From Pholis gunnellus (lineage: Eukaryota > Chordata > Actinopteri > Perciformes > Pholidae), in NCBI GenBank assembly GCA_910591455.2, contig OU342814.1, positions 15,309,303-15,373,302 of the forward strand: a stretch of 64,000 bases of DNA, in the 5' to 3' direction. The notes beneath the pieces are model-generated. The model made no database searches and was not told the origin of the DNA. It saw only the letters and a program-made list of their open reading frames with translations. A program made the translations under genes and the position numbers. Positions 1 to 14,000 of this stretch are shown one piece after another. Every line of letters begins with the position of its first letter. The stretch's first letter is position 1.

Positions 1-31
1 CGATGAATCTTGGACATTTCTTTTTTTCCAG

Positions 32-127
32 AGCACCAGGGCTTATGCTGCTGGCAAAAATCAATTTGCAGATGGATGGCCACCAGCCATGAAGAAGCAC
101 ATGCAACTGGCAATGATTTCAGGATAG
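32..127 (+). CDS. Possible terminal exon of an unidentified gene, cut by the window edge
   Basis: A strong acceptor (TTTCTTTTTTTCCAG) at 17-31 is followed by 31 open codons ending in TAG at 125-127. The translation starts STRAYAAGKNQFADGWPPAM and I do not recognise it. If real, the gene runs on the plus strand, convergent with plek, and its other exons lie left of the window. The other two frames are also open for part of this stretch, so the assignment is weak. I see no clear poly(A) signal close behind it. Confidence 0.2.
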   Translation, partial: STRAYAAGKNQFADGWPPAMKKHMQLAMISG

Positions 128-606
128 ACGTTTTATCCACTGCAGGATGTATGCATTAACTCGTAGGATTTCCTCCATTCTTTATTCATTTCATCAGTGT
201 AAACAGCAGGAATCTGGTCTGAATTCAACAGATCACAAAATGGTTTTCTCACCTGACGGTGTCCATTTGGTTGTTTCCTGCACCCAATGCAACTGAGCCT
301 CCTTTTTTGTCCATATCTCAGACATTATGCATGTTAAATGACAAATGAGGGGGGTGAAAAGGTTTGAGTCAACCCCCTTTGCGATCGTTCAGGCAGACAC
401 TGGATTCAACATAAATTATTATTTACAAACTCAAATTATTGTCACCCCATATAATTAAGACGACATGTATAATTTCCGGCATGTTGAGGAGAATTTGAAA
501 ATGTCTAAATAGTAGCAAACATTTTGTAAAATTGATATCTCACTTTATGTAAAAAGGGTATTACTGTATCCTCCCACCAGGCGGTATACAGTCTGACCCT
601 GTGTAT

Positions 607-648
<42 letters not shown>

Positions 649-3565
649 TGTTCATCTGTGAGAGCACTGATCTGTTTCTTCACCTGCCAGCTGACTCTCA
701 GTTTGACCTGCCAAAAGGAGAAGATGGCTCGATCCAGAGAACTAAATATGACAATACATTTATTTCTAACGTTTATTCTTTCCCTGTGCTTGGCTTGAAC
801 TCCACTAGACTTCATGTTAACCTATTCCTTACATAGAAATGTGTCTGAGGTGTAAAAAAAAGTTTTCCTTAAATGGTTGAGCAGTTTTACTGTCATCAGA
901 AGCAGATTCAGCAGGATGACTCTGTCCAGGAAGCCTCATTTGACTTTAACAAGAAGTTGCTTCTTCCTGTCTTTCTTCTCGTCCTTGCTGAATGTGCCTG
1001 GCTCATTCTGCTCAGGACTTCATGTTAATCCATTCCTCAAAACAGAGATCCTTTCTTTTCCTTAGATGGGAATTGAATTTCACTTTTCATAAAAATTGCA
1101 AAACTCACCCCAACTATCTGCTCCCCATGTTATATTCATTTGCAAGGCCATCGACCAGCCAACTCACATAGGCTTGCCTGGCCGGTCCTGTTTTGATTCA
1201 GTGCAGTGGTGACGTGCTTATACAAACTGAGAAAGCAGGTGTCAGCAAGACTTCCTAAAGTGTCTTGAAGGTCTTCAGCATCAGCAGCATATCTTTATAC
1301 CACAAAAACTGTATTGGCGTTCAAATTACTAACAGAAAAATTGAGGCTTGCGCCTTCCGGGGGCTCGAATAAAAGACCTCTCCATCCCAAAGTCCCGGGC
1401 TAGATTTTAGCCAGAGTCTTCCCCTGTCAATTGAGAAGAAAAAACACTTACAGATCTCAATGATACCAATTACTGTGATAAAATCTACTGAAAATCTATA
1501 TTGGGAGTATAAAATACAAACTCTCTACAGGCTTCAAGGGTTGCTCTACAGGCGTGTAGCTTGCTCATTCATGGAGGACAACAGTGGTAGTCAGTTTGGA
1601 TTCACACCAATGGTGGCCTAGACTCACGCCAAAACCGTAACTTCACCCATAGGTTTCTGAAGAGCCGTTGGGAAGTTTAAAGTCCAGCCATCGACATCCT
1701 GGCAGTGACGATACAGCCTAACTCTAAAGGTCTCTAAAGGTGCATCGTTGGTAAAGCTGAAGCTTGTTTTTAAAGCCTATATGTCAAAACGTAGAAATAT
1801 CCATACAGACTTTTCAATCCATCTGCAGCAGAATTTACTTATATGTCCTTTATCTGTGTGTTCAGTGTGTTCCAAACAAATCTCCACAGCATGGTTATAT
1901 ACAGTCCAGTGTTGAACCATTGCCTTATCATAGCTCTTAAGTACCATATTTGTTTTATGTCAACCTATTGGGGAAACCAGGACACTACCAACCTAGTGGG
2001 GACAAAAACAAATGTCCCAACTATGTCATCTATTGACATGCTCTGTAATTATGTGTCCATAATTCAGACTTTATAATGTGCATCACAGCTCAGTGAAACA
2101 CATCCAAATGCCAAATACCCAATCTTTGTCTAAATCTATGATTGAATAGAGATGAAAAGAGACTCAGTAAACATTTACAAATGCATCCATATGTGCATCA
2201 TTCCTGCACCATTGCCATACAAATTGTAGAGAGAAAATGCTCAGTGTTGGTGGATTTGCTCATTTCACAACTAAACAGAGGCAGAATCACCTCTTTAGAT
2301 CAACAGGTGTAAAGGTCTTGCCAGGAGCTAGCATGTTCAGCGGATTAATACATTTTGGACATCTTATCCAATGCTGTTACGACCACCATGCCTCTTAGAA
2401 AGCAGTTTAATGCGATGTTTGTGCACTTCCCTTAGTTACATTGCCTACAGCTTTGCAGGCGAGAGACATCCTGTGACAGAAAATCGATCCTGGTCATGAA
2501 TAATGATTCTGTTAAGAACAATTTGATCAATACTGTTCATTTCGCAGATCAAATGAAGCACTATTCATTTGTCTACTAAGGTGTTTTGTCTTTTTTATAT
2601 TTTAAAGAACAATCTTCTTGTAATTTGTTCACACAATTAATTGTCTAAAACTTCAATTAAACGCTAATGCATTCACACACAAAAACATGTTTTTAAATAG
2701 TACATTCACATCCAAACTAATTAAGTTATCATGTTTTCTAATTCTAATTTCTAAAAATAGGTCTCTAAAAGGTTCTGTTTCTACTTTAAAACATGTGAAA
2801 CTAACATTAGCAGAGTATATTAGCACACCATTGACTAGCATTCGCATATGAAAGCTACTGAAGGTTTACTGATGCTGTTTTAGCTTTTTAATGATTGTAA
2901 CTGTAATAAAGACCTGCCCAGCTTTACATGAGCAGTTTCTGTTACGTTTCAGCAGAATTAGTTGGACCCAAAAGCAGAGGGAGAAGGAAAGACAGTGAGT
3001 GCAGATATTCAGGGAGTGCAGTTTGTGACAGTGTGGTAGTTTCGAGAGCATGATGGAGTAGCAGCAGGGGGGCGGGGCTGAACGAAAGGTCATTTTTGTT
3101 CTGAATCATCAATCATGAAATTCACATGACCCCCAACGCCGAGCTATAGAACTTACAGAAACAGTAAGACCTGCTCAGTATCGTTGCAGATACCTTGAAG
3201 GTAATGCCCTTGAGTCAACTGATGTACAAAATAAATGAACCATAATGAACCATAGCGTAATACGAGCATGGCTCTATTTAGCAATCAGTATGCAATCTGC
3301 TATAAATGCTTCACTTATGAGACTCTGTGGGTGCACTGTGACAATGTAACCCTTAAGCCACATGGGAAATCTGATAAAGTTACAGGACATAATTAAATGC
3401 GATGCATGTGTGTCATTCTAATTTTTAAGGCAGCATCACATTGGACACCAGGCAGGAAATCAAACAGGAAGCCAGTTGTGTCATTAGTTGTTAGTGTGGC
3501 TTAACACTCTCATCACTGGGCCGGTGAAGCGATGACAGGCTGTCAACCTCCAGACTTTACCCACC
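128..3565. other. Intergenic, no gene seen
   Basis: Apart from the GT microsatellite I see no coding exon. Around 1,300-1,760 there is a CpG-containing stretch whose second half (1,600-1,740) reminds me of a dispersed teleost repeat, but I cannot name it. A phrase near 804-829 (acttcatgttaacctattcc) recurs slightly changed near 1,017-1,038, which suggests an old local duplication. Confidence 0.5.
609..647. repeat. (GT)n microsatellite
   Basis: About 19 uninterrupted GT units. The open frames that cross it in both directions (runs of VC and HT) are artefacts of the repeat. Confidence 0.97.
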
Positions 3566-3877
3566 ATGGAAGAGCAGAGAGTAAGAGGCCATGTGTACAA
3601 GCTCCCATCACCTATCAACTCCCTGCCAAGACCTCCCATCAATAACAAACCCACCAGCTCAAGTACCAGCAGGCTTGAGACTTTTGGCAATCACACCTTT
3701 CAGTTGCTGTCAGCGTGGGCTGAGTATAGGCTCATTGTCAAACATGAAGGCTCTGTGACGATACATGAGATGGATTTATTTGAGCAGAACAGACCAAATT
3801 TATGGCATTCATTGGACAAATTAACAGAGTACTTTTCCTCTTATCCTCAAGGACATGCCATTTTACTTTGCTGTTGA
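3566..3877 (+). CDS. Unclassified open frame of 103 codons
   Basis: The ATG sits in an ideal vertebrate start context (cccaccatgg). The first 35-40 residues are proline- and serine-rich (PSPINSLPRPPINNKP), followed by a mixed segment with SVTIHEMDLFEQ. I recognise no domain. It could be a first coding exon, a gene remnant or chance. Base composition is a little richer in GC than the flanks. I see no promoter or poly(A) signal that settles it. Confidence 0.2.
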   Translation: MEEQRVRGHVYKLPSPINSLPRPPINNKPTSSSTSRLETFGNHTFQLLSAWAEYRLIVKHEGSVTIHEMDLFEQNRPNLWHSLDKLTEYFSSYPQGHAILLCC

Positions 3878-6800
3878 CAATGATATTGTACTCGTCCTAA
3901 CAATATAGATCTTAAAACTTTCCTTTGACCTAGACTGTGATCTATTCAAATAGAAATGTAACACATTCATTATTAATTGAAATAAAACAACACATTTGTT
4001 TGAGACGAATTAGCTATTAAATAATAACTAGTAGTAGTTATTCTGAAACACTGTTGCGTTACTCTCTTGTGCCTTTGCAAAACTTGTTTTTTTAACGCCG
4101 CATTGCACTCGTCATTTTTTCTGACCTGGACACAAATCCATTGAGCCTCTCCGGTGACACGGTGAGGAGAGTAAGAGAATTAAGAGTTCTGGTTTGCTGG
4201 CTTCAGAAATAGCTTCTCCCCCACCCCAGGGATGATAAAAGAAAATGAAGGAGAAAAGTCCTTTCCTGTTCTTTGTGTTAAACTATGCTTTGAACTGGAA
4301 CTTTTAGTTTATATTCAGAATCAAAGGTTGTTTATTGATGAGAGACACAATCAATTACCCTACGCAGTATCATTTGTTATTGAATAACCTCAGAACAACT
4401 GAAGTAAAAAGGGGTGATTTCATCCTGTGTGAAACTCCAGAATGAAATACCTCGAAGCATGACCTTTGGAATGACAAATTAGGAGAATCATTTCAAACAT
4501 CCGTTGACCTTTTGTCTACCTTCTTGTTCGTTGTACACTGAAATATGACAACGTAAAGTGGATTACTGCAGAGGGAGACTGCACTACTCAGAAAAAATGG
4601 TCTTGGCAAGGAACTTCCTGCAATAACGACCTTGAATCTCTCAGTTGAGAAAGTAGCGTTAGGGTCTTTTTTCCAGACGCTTAACCAAGTACTTTTAGTT
4701 ATGTAAAATACACTATGGCTGGCAGATCATGAAACACTCATGAGTCATTTTTTTTCATATCAGTTATGTTGAAAGGAACTGGTAAACAAGCTATTTTGTT
4801 TAGTTGTTGGTCTTTTGGAAAAAAGCTTTTCTAACCTTGACTTGTTTCATGAATTACAGCATCTTGTTTAAAAAAAAGATGTTATTCCCTAGAGTGCTGT
4901 CAGAGAGATTCAAAGGAAGACTCCTGATATATTTTTGAATGAATCCATTTTGGTTCAGGTGCACTAGGATTGATTGGCTTTCATGTCAGGAAATTTCAGC
5001 AAAATCCGTAACTCGTTGATGCATCTAAAATACGCAAATAGTATTGGTGATGGCATGACTGTTATGACCCTTCTCCAAGGCCACAACAAACACGGAGACA
5101 CACTGTAGGAACCTTAAACAAAATGTGGTGCACGAGTGGAAAATATGTGTATGTGGGTGCAAGACAACATTTTATTTAGAGGCAGAGTCAAGAGAGTAGA
5201 CACCAAATGATCATTATTTAGAAGGGAACACAGAACATCATGCATTTATTTGTGTACGTAAACAAGAGAGTGAATTGTGTGGAGAGTATCATACTCAGTG
5301 TCAAGCATGCAGTGAGGTTTGACGAAGCTGTCATGCTCCTTACACATACACATTAATGGACCCAGCCTTTAGGAAATTCAGTCATCCATCATCTGAGCAA
5401 TTATTCTGTTATTCTTCTGTTGCAGACAGCTGTTGCTGCATAAAAGTAGGTTATAATTTTAGAGAAAAATGTTTCTCATGTTTCTCGTGACATGCTTAAT
5501 GCCTTTCACAGTCGTACCCAGACCGTTGATTTGGATGGGTTGTCGCTGTCAATTGTACTTACCCGTAACCAACATTCAACAAATGCAAATGCGTGCACCA
5601 GCTAAAATGTAGAGAAGACAAGCAAAGTATTAGCAATTAGAATGCGTAATATTGACCAAGCCTGCGTCACAAAGTGACCTTTAGAGTGGACTTATCTTGT
5701 TTCCTTTTAAGAACTGCTCCAGATGCTCCCTCTCTCACGTCTCCCTCTGATTTAACTGTGGATGGCTGCAACCGCCCAGCCTTGTCTCTCCCTGTTTTTA
5801 TCAAAATGAAAAAATTTAACAACAGACTATGAAGTTTAAGTTTATATGAAAATCACACCCTTTTTTTATACTCATCAGACCCTTCAGTGACCCCCCTACA
5901 GCAGGGCCTCTAAAGGCGTTAGACCTATATCCAACAAAAGACCTTTTGCACTTGCTTTTGTGGATTAGGTTTCATCAAAATCTGTTGTCTTTCTGTTTGT
6001 TTATGGTTATTTTTGTTATACTAAATCATGAAGTACCTGGAATATATCTTTGCAAGAGGAAGAAAAACATGTCATCTTCAGTACATATTGTGCTAGGTGA
6101 GGAGTCAGACATCAGAACCTTTGAAGCTAGAACAAGCGTTTGAACATACAGAACTCATTACAAATGCTGTTTATAGATGACAGGTACAATCTGCAGACAC
6201 AGTCTGTGTCTGTTGAACAGTTGCTGGAAGATATGGCTTTTAGTCTGTGGAGCTTTGAAGTACTCCACCTGGGCAGAAACTGAACTGCAATCGGACAGCA
6301 GGCCACTAATCCAATCTCAAAACCAATGTTATTGGAGAGCAGACACGTATAAAAGACTCTTCTTGGGGAGTCTTCAGTCAAAGGTGAGATAAACTTGGTT
6401 CCATGCTGGTCAAAAAACGGCTCTTAAAATAACAGTTTGGCAAAACTCCGGAGTGAGTCAGAGGCTGATGTTACTGACGCCATATCCATGTGAGATCAAC
6501 GTCAAAAAGTTGAGCGCCTGCCAAACAGGGTTCCATCTGCATGAGAGTATTTTACATTGTACACTGAACAATATAAAAGTGGTCTGCATCCTCCAATTTA
6601 GTTTAATGGCAGTTTGAAAACCTCATAAATTGTGCAGCACCACTATCTTCCAGTAAGATGGGCCGGTTTGAAAAAGATGACTGATAACTCTGCTTCGTGT
6701 CAGCAGAGTAAAACCTTTGATTCTGTGATCACTTATTTGATGCTTTCATAGAAGTGTTCTATTTGACATATCTTATTCCTGCTTCTGTTGACTACACGAA

Positions 6801-8670
6801 TATGACATCATTATTGACAGTTATACAATAACTACCTGTTAAGCAAAGCTCATGATAAGTCAATGCTGCGTGGAGACAAATGGTAATAGTTGGAGGCAGC
6901 ATTAACATGGAAGTATAGCCAACTTGGCCATATTTAAACATTCAGATGCTTTGTATTAAATGCAAATAAGATTTAAAAATCATTGTTTTTTTTACTGACA
7001 AGCAAATTAAGTAGATGTAGGCCATTTAGTTCTGTTTATTGCCAGTATATTTCAAACACAACAGACTTTAATGACGTTTGGTGAAACGTTAGGTGTGAAG
7101 GGAACACATTTGTTATGAGATAGCACCACCTTGTGGTACTTTCCATTTTTAATGGAAACTCCTGGAACATGAGGTTTAAATCAAACTGGATTCTTTGGTA
7201 AATCATAATTCAGACCAAACAGAGTTTCTGTAATTTTAAATGGTTAATATTGTATGGCATTTTACAAGTTATTCGTATGCCTTAAGTTTTTTCAAAGTAT
7301 TTTTTACAGAGGGGATTTTGGATATATATTTGTATCACTGCATGAATCACAAAATATTGTCAACAGCCATACAAATGTTTTCTGGAGTAAGGTTATTTAT
7401 AAAACAGGCTATGGATTATATATGACCAAACCCCTCTGTAAAAACCTTCAGAATATAGACAGGAATGAGAGTGGGAAGTTTGCTGTAGTAAGAGCTACTG
7501 AACTGGAGATTACTATCTCAAAGTATGAGGAAAAGTCATGTTTCACTTTGTACTATAAAATGCCCTGCAATTTAATGACACTAAAGGGTAATACGATAAA
7601 AGAAAGTGACAGATATCACCATGGGACTTCATCAGGTCATTACTTACATTAAATAACTATTTTTTTAACTTTAAGTTTTCTGAAATGTTTAAATATGCAA
7701 ATGAGATATTATCAACGAATTAATTTTGGTAGATTTAGGAGAAATCTCAAGATTCAAATAAACACATAAATGTGTTTTTTGGACACTGCCAACAATATCA
7801 ATTGAAAATCAACCTATTTACATTTAAAACTACAAAATTTGTCGATTACAATAATTATTTCACTAATGATGTGTTTACATTTATAATTGTAGTTTAGTGA
7901 CAAGCTTCTGCTGATGGCTGATTCGAAATTTGAGAAACTCAAGACCCTTTATTAATGACTTACTAATATGTCTAACTGCAGACATGACGGCTTTTTGGAA
8001 AACGAAAGACACACAAGCATTTTAAGCTATTAAATAATGAATATTAACCCTTCATAAAGGTTGACTTATCAAAACGTAATGCGTTCTGCTGGCAAGCTGA
8101 AATAAAAATGATAAAAGAAACACAATAGTGTTATGAGAGAATGTCGTTCAAAATCACAAAAACTCAGTAGGATTTAAAATATGAATGTATCTGTTTCATG
8201 TGAACTCCACCAACAAGACTGATGACTGACAATGATGGAATTTAATGAACATCAGTGCAAAGGCTTACAGGCACACAGCAACAGAGCAAATTATTTTTTT
8301 TGCGTGCTTGGTTGGACGGTCTCTGCTTTCAAATCTCCATTAACTTGCTCGGGGAGAAACTGGTGCTGGGGAACAGAGATAGCGCCCTCATCTTGTCGAA
8401 TACACTGGTTTGATTTACTACCTTGAGAAACTCATTCATAGATAAAATATTCCTGCACTGCTTAAGGATGTAATCTGGGTCACCTGAAAGCACTTACAGA
8501 GTTGTTCCTGCTCTGAATTGAGCTTGTCCATGATCTGCAATGAGAAGGAAGATAATGCACAGAGAAGAAGTTTGACTGAGAGGTGACATGTGCTTAAAAG
8601 TTGATTTGTTTCTTCCCTTCTGTGGAATTCAATTCAAATCTTTCACTCAGAATCGAAAGTGAATAGGCTT
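3878..8670. other. Intergenic, AT-rich, no gene seen
   Basis: No exon with recognisable protein similarity was seen. A 132-codon frame at 7,254-7,652 (plus) is the longest open stretch but its translation matches nothing I know and it lacks a good start context, so I treat it as chance. Confidence 0.5.
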
Positions 8671-8677
8671 TATGTAA

Positions 8678-8715
8678 CTACACAGCACAATGCAAAAGTC
8701 TTAGGTCACGTGGGG
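8678..8715. repeat. Possible terminal-repeat remnant of a Tc1-like element
   Basis: The phrase AATGCAAAAGTCTTAGGTCA resembles an end sequence (gtgcaaaagtcttaggca) common in fish DNA-transposon relics. I did not find the matching opposite end nearby, so this is a fragment at best. Confidence 0.3.
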
Positions 8716-8903
8716 TATGTAAATATACAGTATTTACATACTTGTTGGACAGGAAAACACTAAATGTAGACCCACATCCTGTTTATGCGTTACAGTTCTC
8801 TATATCCTCTGCACTCAAAGCTGAGAGCTGGCTCAAAATATTTCATATGGCATGATATAAGAAATAGTGCCTTTTAATTATATCAGTGTTTTGTTGTGTG
8901 TAA

Positions 8904-8926
8904 GTGTGTGTGTGTGTGTGTGTGTG
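8904..8926. repeat. (GT)n microsatellite
   Basis: A pure GT tract of about 11 units, with looser GT-rich sequence on both sides. Confidence 0.95.
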
Positions 8927-8929
8927 CTT

Positions 8930-10640
8930 GTGTGTTTATCATGTCGCCGTCATTTATTGAAAGCAGGATCCCACTTTGCAATGAGACACAGAAAGGTTCG
9001 GTTGATATATAGTCCCCTCCTGTGTTAAAATAGTTAAACACGCATGCAGGCAGCCACAAAGTATGTTTTTTTAATGCAAATGGCAATCATTTCTGAACAC
9101 ATTTTTTTCATTATTGTCACATTGGTAGACTGTTCTTCTTATAAATACTAATAAAACTGAAAACAAAATGTAACCAGATGCTCGCACCGTCCAAAAATAA
9201 TGAATTGGTGTCAAAATGAGACAACAGCAATGAATGAAACGGCAGCAGCTGAAGCCAACGCTTGTTATGTTTCACCATGTTTTATTATGTATCACCACAA
9301 TGTTGCCAAAGTGATTCCACATATTTCAAGGATAAAAGCGTCAATAAAGTTCAATAAATGTAAAGTAATGTTATGTATTGTGATTGAATATGCCTTGATG
9401 GAGGAGAACAGCTTGTTGGTAAAAGATGATCAAATGTTCCTGTGTAAATGAGGATCTCAAGGGCTTATCCTGATATTATAAATATGAATAATTCCACAAG
9501 AAAGCTGCGAACAACTAGAGTAAAAACACATGAACAAGGGGATTGATCTGTAAACTGATGATTTAGGAGATAATTCTACCATTGGGCATTGTTTTTTCCT
9601 CCAAATGTTTGGCTAGCCTGGGGTGTGTGTTTCTTTCTTGCCCTGTCAGACTTATTTTTCACGTCCCCAGATCTCAGAAAATCATTTGGTAAATATAATA
9701 ATATTAGTACATAATTGATGGTCAAGGGGGACAAAGTTGTAACAAATAGGACGTTATATAAATAGACTAAATAAATACACTGAAGTTATTATTGGGTTTT
9801 TTTTATGTAGTCATACTGCAGCTGAAGCCAGTCATTTTTGCCTCTGATAAATTCTCTCACAGATGCAGCAGGCCTGTAAGCCACAAACTGACACTGAAGT
9901 GTGAAGGCGGAATATGATTGAGACTTAGTTTACACTCAGGAACCGAGTGTGTTTGTATGATAGCTCAAACTATCTCAAACTTTTGAAAGACAAGTGAACA
10001 AGGGGGAAATCTGAAAAAAACATATTGGGGAGATTAGTAAGCCTCCAACCAAAAACACAGAGCTCCTATTTCCTTGTAACCATTCTTTCTGACCGGATAT
10101 TATATTCAAGCAGCGTGTTTAAGTTTCTGACTTACAGCCTTCCCCTAAAATAGCTGCTTTAGTGCTTTTTATGAAAAATAAAGTAACATTAGCCTACTTA
10201 GCAAGTAAACCACAGCATACAACGTATTATATATCATCAATTAACAGATGCCAGGATTATGAAATTTTGTGTGTTTTTAGATACCACAATGAGCTGTCTT
10301 CTCAGGGACATAAACATATTTAACAGTAGGTAATGAGGAGTAATAGCTTGAGTACTACTAGGTAGTATAGGTTACAACATGGCTATTACACAGGTAATAG
10401 CGTGTGACAATGACAATGAGGTGTCATTTCTGTAATAGGAAAGGAAGGTTACGGTAATAATAGGACAAAACATAATTACACCATAAGTTAAAAAATTGTG
10501 TTAGTATTTCAAGTAGTAAGTATCAAGATATTACTTCTTATTACTCTGTTTTTCCTGTGCTGTAAAATAAAGTGCTAGTGATTTAAAGACATAGCATTTA
10601 GGCATTGGTGAAGAAAAAAAACTAAACCGTTAATTTTAAC
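8930..10640. other. Intergenic between microsatellite and plek 3' end
   Basis: AT-rich sequence without a recognisable exon or intact mobile element. Open frames here are short and unrelated to known proteins. Confidence 0.5.
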
Positions 10641-10649
10641 TGTTTTGTG

Positions 10650-10661
10650 TTTATTTTTAAT
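10650..10661 (-). terminator. plek poly(A) signal cluster
   Basis: On the minus strand an ATTAAA and an AATAAA lie back to back about 205 nt beyond the plek stop codon. They are the first such hexamers I find downstream of the stop, which implies a short 3' untranslated region of roughly 230 nt. The cleavage site itself is inferred. Confidence 0.6.
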
Positions 10662-10862
10662 TAGATATGTGCACAAAAATATCATAATATTACTTTGATA
10701 GTGCATAGAGTGCAACTTGCCAGTTACTCTGGAATGACACAGCACTAATTCGGTTTGCTGACACATGAAAACGTCGCTGACACACTTTTATGCAATTAGA
10801 GACATTTCAAACGTGGCATTTTTCAATCAATAGGTTCAACTGGGGCTGCCCCACTGCTTCTG

Positions 10863-11002
10863 TTATTTTCCACTTTTCGACACTGCCTGTATTGCTTTGA
10901 TCCACTCCTTTCTTTCTTCCGCTGTAGCAGCTTGGAGGAAGTAGTGAGTCTCATCTGAGGTGATGATCTCAAAGAGGTTGCCGTCAATGTCGTACTTTTT
11001 GG
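10863..11002 (-). CDS. plek: plek exon 9, terminal coding exon
   Basis: Completes PH2 with NLFEIITSDETHYFLQAAT and the C-terminal helix EERKEWIKAI that bears W339, followed by a short lysine-rich tail and TAA. The acceptor is GGTTTCAG. The last residues (SKSGK) resemble the mammalian C-terminus, so the reading frame ends naturally. Confidence 0.97.
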
Positions 11003-14000
11003 CTGAAACCCGTAAAAGATGAGGAAAGGGAGTTAAAAGGGACGAGTCGATGAGAAACTACTGACAGTAAACACCAAATAAAGTTCCTGGTCACAGTGGG
11101 GAAGCAACAGGGCATGTGTTTCCTGTGACAGTGGTCCCACTCACCATCAGGCACAAACTCCACAGCTGTAACTACAGACCCACGGAGATGGATCGAGCCC
11201 AGAGGATCATCACCCTGACACAAAGTAAAGAGACAAAATAAGCCACAAAGTAGGAGAATATGAGTAGAAAAAACTCATATTCTTTGTTGTTTCTTATTTC
11301 AGCTTGTACAAGTCAGTATGTTTACCTTGGTTGGATCGTAATAATGCATATAAGCAGGGTCGTCTCTCAGTACGAACTTTCGCACCTTCCAGTTTTTTCT
11401 CTTATGTCCCTGTGACAAAATAACACAACATGCTTTTTCTGATTTGTTTAAGATTACTAAACAGCAAACGTGGCATTGTGCAAATAGGAGACTTCCTCTT
11501 TCAGTGAATGTGATAAATTAGCTGCCTAATCGTTATAACAAAAAATGTTCCCACTTTGCACCACAGCTTATTTTCATCTGAACGTGGGCTTGAATGTGAG
11601 AGCTCGTTTAAAAAGTGTGGTGTTTTGTAGCTGTACAACACAGAACCTGGCTTCTTATCAAGATGTTCTTCTCCTTAATAACACAGTGCAAATTAGAATT
11701 GTAAATGCATGCAGGGGAACAAAATCACTGTGGCACTTTTGCTCGCATTCTGACTCACCTGCTTCAGTAAACAGCCCTGTTTTATGATGTTTCCTCTGAA
11801 TTCTTCCTTCAGAAGCACATCTTCATCACTGGAGTAGCCTTCGCAGAAGAACCCACTGTCTGCCTGTCTCAACGCACATCACACACGGACATTAGTCATC
11901 CCCAAACTTATCAATTAAATACGTTGATTGTTCAATAGTAACTTTTCAAACTTACAAAGTAATAAAGAGCAATTGTCTCATCTAAGAAGGCTGATTGCTC
12001 TCCACTCTCTGCTCCCTCCTTTGACAGGTCACCCGCAGGCTGGAGAAAGCCCTCATTCAGAAGCCCTGTTGCTAGCATGAGGGCCTCAGGCCTGTTTCTC
12101 GCTTTCTCCTTGGAAATCAGCCACTCTACCGCTGTTGCACCTGGGAAAAAATAAGAAAGAAGCGAAAATGGCGAGGCTATTACAAAGTTAAAAAAAATAA
12201 ATAAATACTTCCACACACCTGTTACATCTATAAAACCAAGACAACAGTACCGGTGAAGCAGTGGTTGAAGACTCGGTTCTCCTGCTCCAGTTTTAACTCT
12301 TTTACACCATCGTCTTGATCTTTCATCAGTGTGTATAGTTCTCTGGGAAAACACAATGTAGACATTGTCAACATGTCTTGCTCTACTATCTATCACTAAG
12401 CACATGCATTTATCTGTTCACTAAAGGCAGTCCTGTCAAGCTCCACATTTTCTCCACATGCGGTGTTCAGGCTTGTGACAGCGATCGGTGGTAAACAAAG
12501 ACTCTGGATCTTTGTATCCTTTTTTTTGTAAGTGTTTCCAAAACCAAAGCAGAAAAAGTTACGTTTTAACGCTGGCTAACTACCTATAGTAGTAACAGTA
12601 ACATTCGTCCAAGGACAAGAAGCATATCTTTGTCTTTATTTTATGTGCGGTTATAGGTAAAGTTAGCCCTTGCAGTCTATAGGAGCGACACATCCACTCT
12701 GTGTGCACTGGTCTTATATTTTATAATATTTTATTTATCGAATCCTTATTGCCTTTGGTTGCTGATCACATCAGTTAGTCCTCATCCTCAAAGCCTTTTC
12801 TTTTGCAGCTTTAAAAGTGAAACATATTATTAGAGCATAAATCTAACCCCTGTGATTCCCAGAATAAACTAATCCATAAACCAGGTAATGCTAAAGTGAA
12901 ATCACAGTCTGATCCTTTATATTTGTTGTTGTTTGTTGTTTGTTTTTTGATGTTCTTAATGCCAACTTTTTGTCTGGATCTGTAAGCTTCAGTCGTTACA
13001 GTAAGTTTATCTTGAAGACCCATTTACAGGTTTCTTGTGAGCCACAGAATTGTCAACAAGTTTATAGACATAGAGTTAACTGTACAATCTGCCGGCAGCA
13101 AAATCAATAGTCAGCGGCAAGAAGCCTGCTTATGTCTGCCTCTTCTAAAATCAAAGACCCATTGTTTCCCAAATGATAAACAATTCCGAGTGATTGCTGT
13201 AAACTATGTGCAGTGGGACAATAGAAAGCTTGACAGGTGTAACAAACGTAGCCTAACCAAGGGGGGCGGGCCTTGGCCAAAAGTTCAACTCTCAGAATGA
13301 AATGAATCAGTCATATTTGTCTTCTCAAGTAATTGTTTCCACCACCGAGAAGATATCTCAGAACACATACGTCAGGTTGATTTTGTCAGGCAGGCGAATG
13401 GAGCGTCTTGTGGACTTCCTGGCAAACTTTCTTCCCCCCTCTAGGCAGGTAAGCGCTCTCCTGATGTCCTTGACCCAAAACTCTCTCTCCTCCACATGTG
13501 AGGCTTGGAAGAAGTGATCCTGCTTCCTGTCCGTGGTAATCTTGAAAACCAGCTAAATGGAGCATTATCTGTCAGTCAGTTATAATATGAGGATACAACA
13601 ATCAATACAGCTGCTATTTCGAAGGGAAAAAAAAGACACAATAGCAGTCTTACATTAATTAAATATTTTTCTCAATCGTAGTATTGAACTCTGTTACTAA
13701 CCCTATACTAAGTTTCACATCTCTAATCCTTCTTCTAATGCTGGTTTAGATTTTTCATCAGCTAGACATTGTCTTACCATCCTCTTGCCATAATCCTGGC
13801 ATGGACTGATGAGCGTGGCTCCCTTTAAAGGGATCATTCCTTTCGGAGAACGGTCTGTTTTCTTTTTATAGAATTCCAACCCATCTTCTGACAGCACTGC
13901 CCACACGGCCTTCCAGGAGTTTAGCACTGTACCCTGAGGATCAATACTACAGTTGAGAACAAGCAGCCTCGAGCAGAAGGGTGAAAGTATTCGAGGATGT

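Noticed and set aside
561..836. Overlapping frames with HT and VC runs
   Set aside because: They are translations of the GT microsatellite.
7254..7652. 132-codon plus frame
   Set aside because: Poor start context and no family likeness in AT-rich intergenic DNA.
11932..12405. 157-codon minus-strand open frame in plek
   Set aside because: It reads exon 5 in the correct frame but runs through intron 4 and crosses exon 4 out of frame; the spliced exons explain the real protein.
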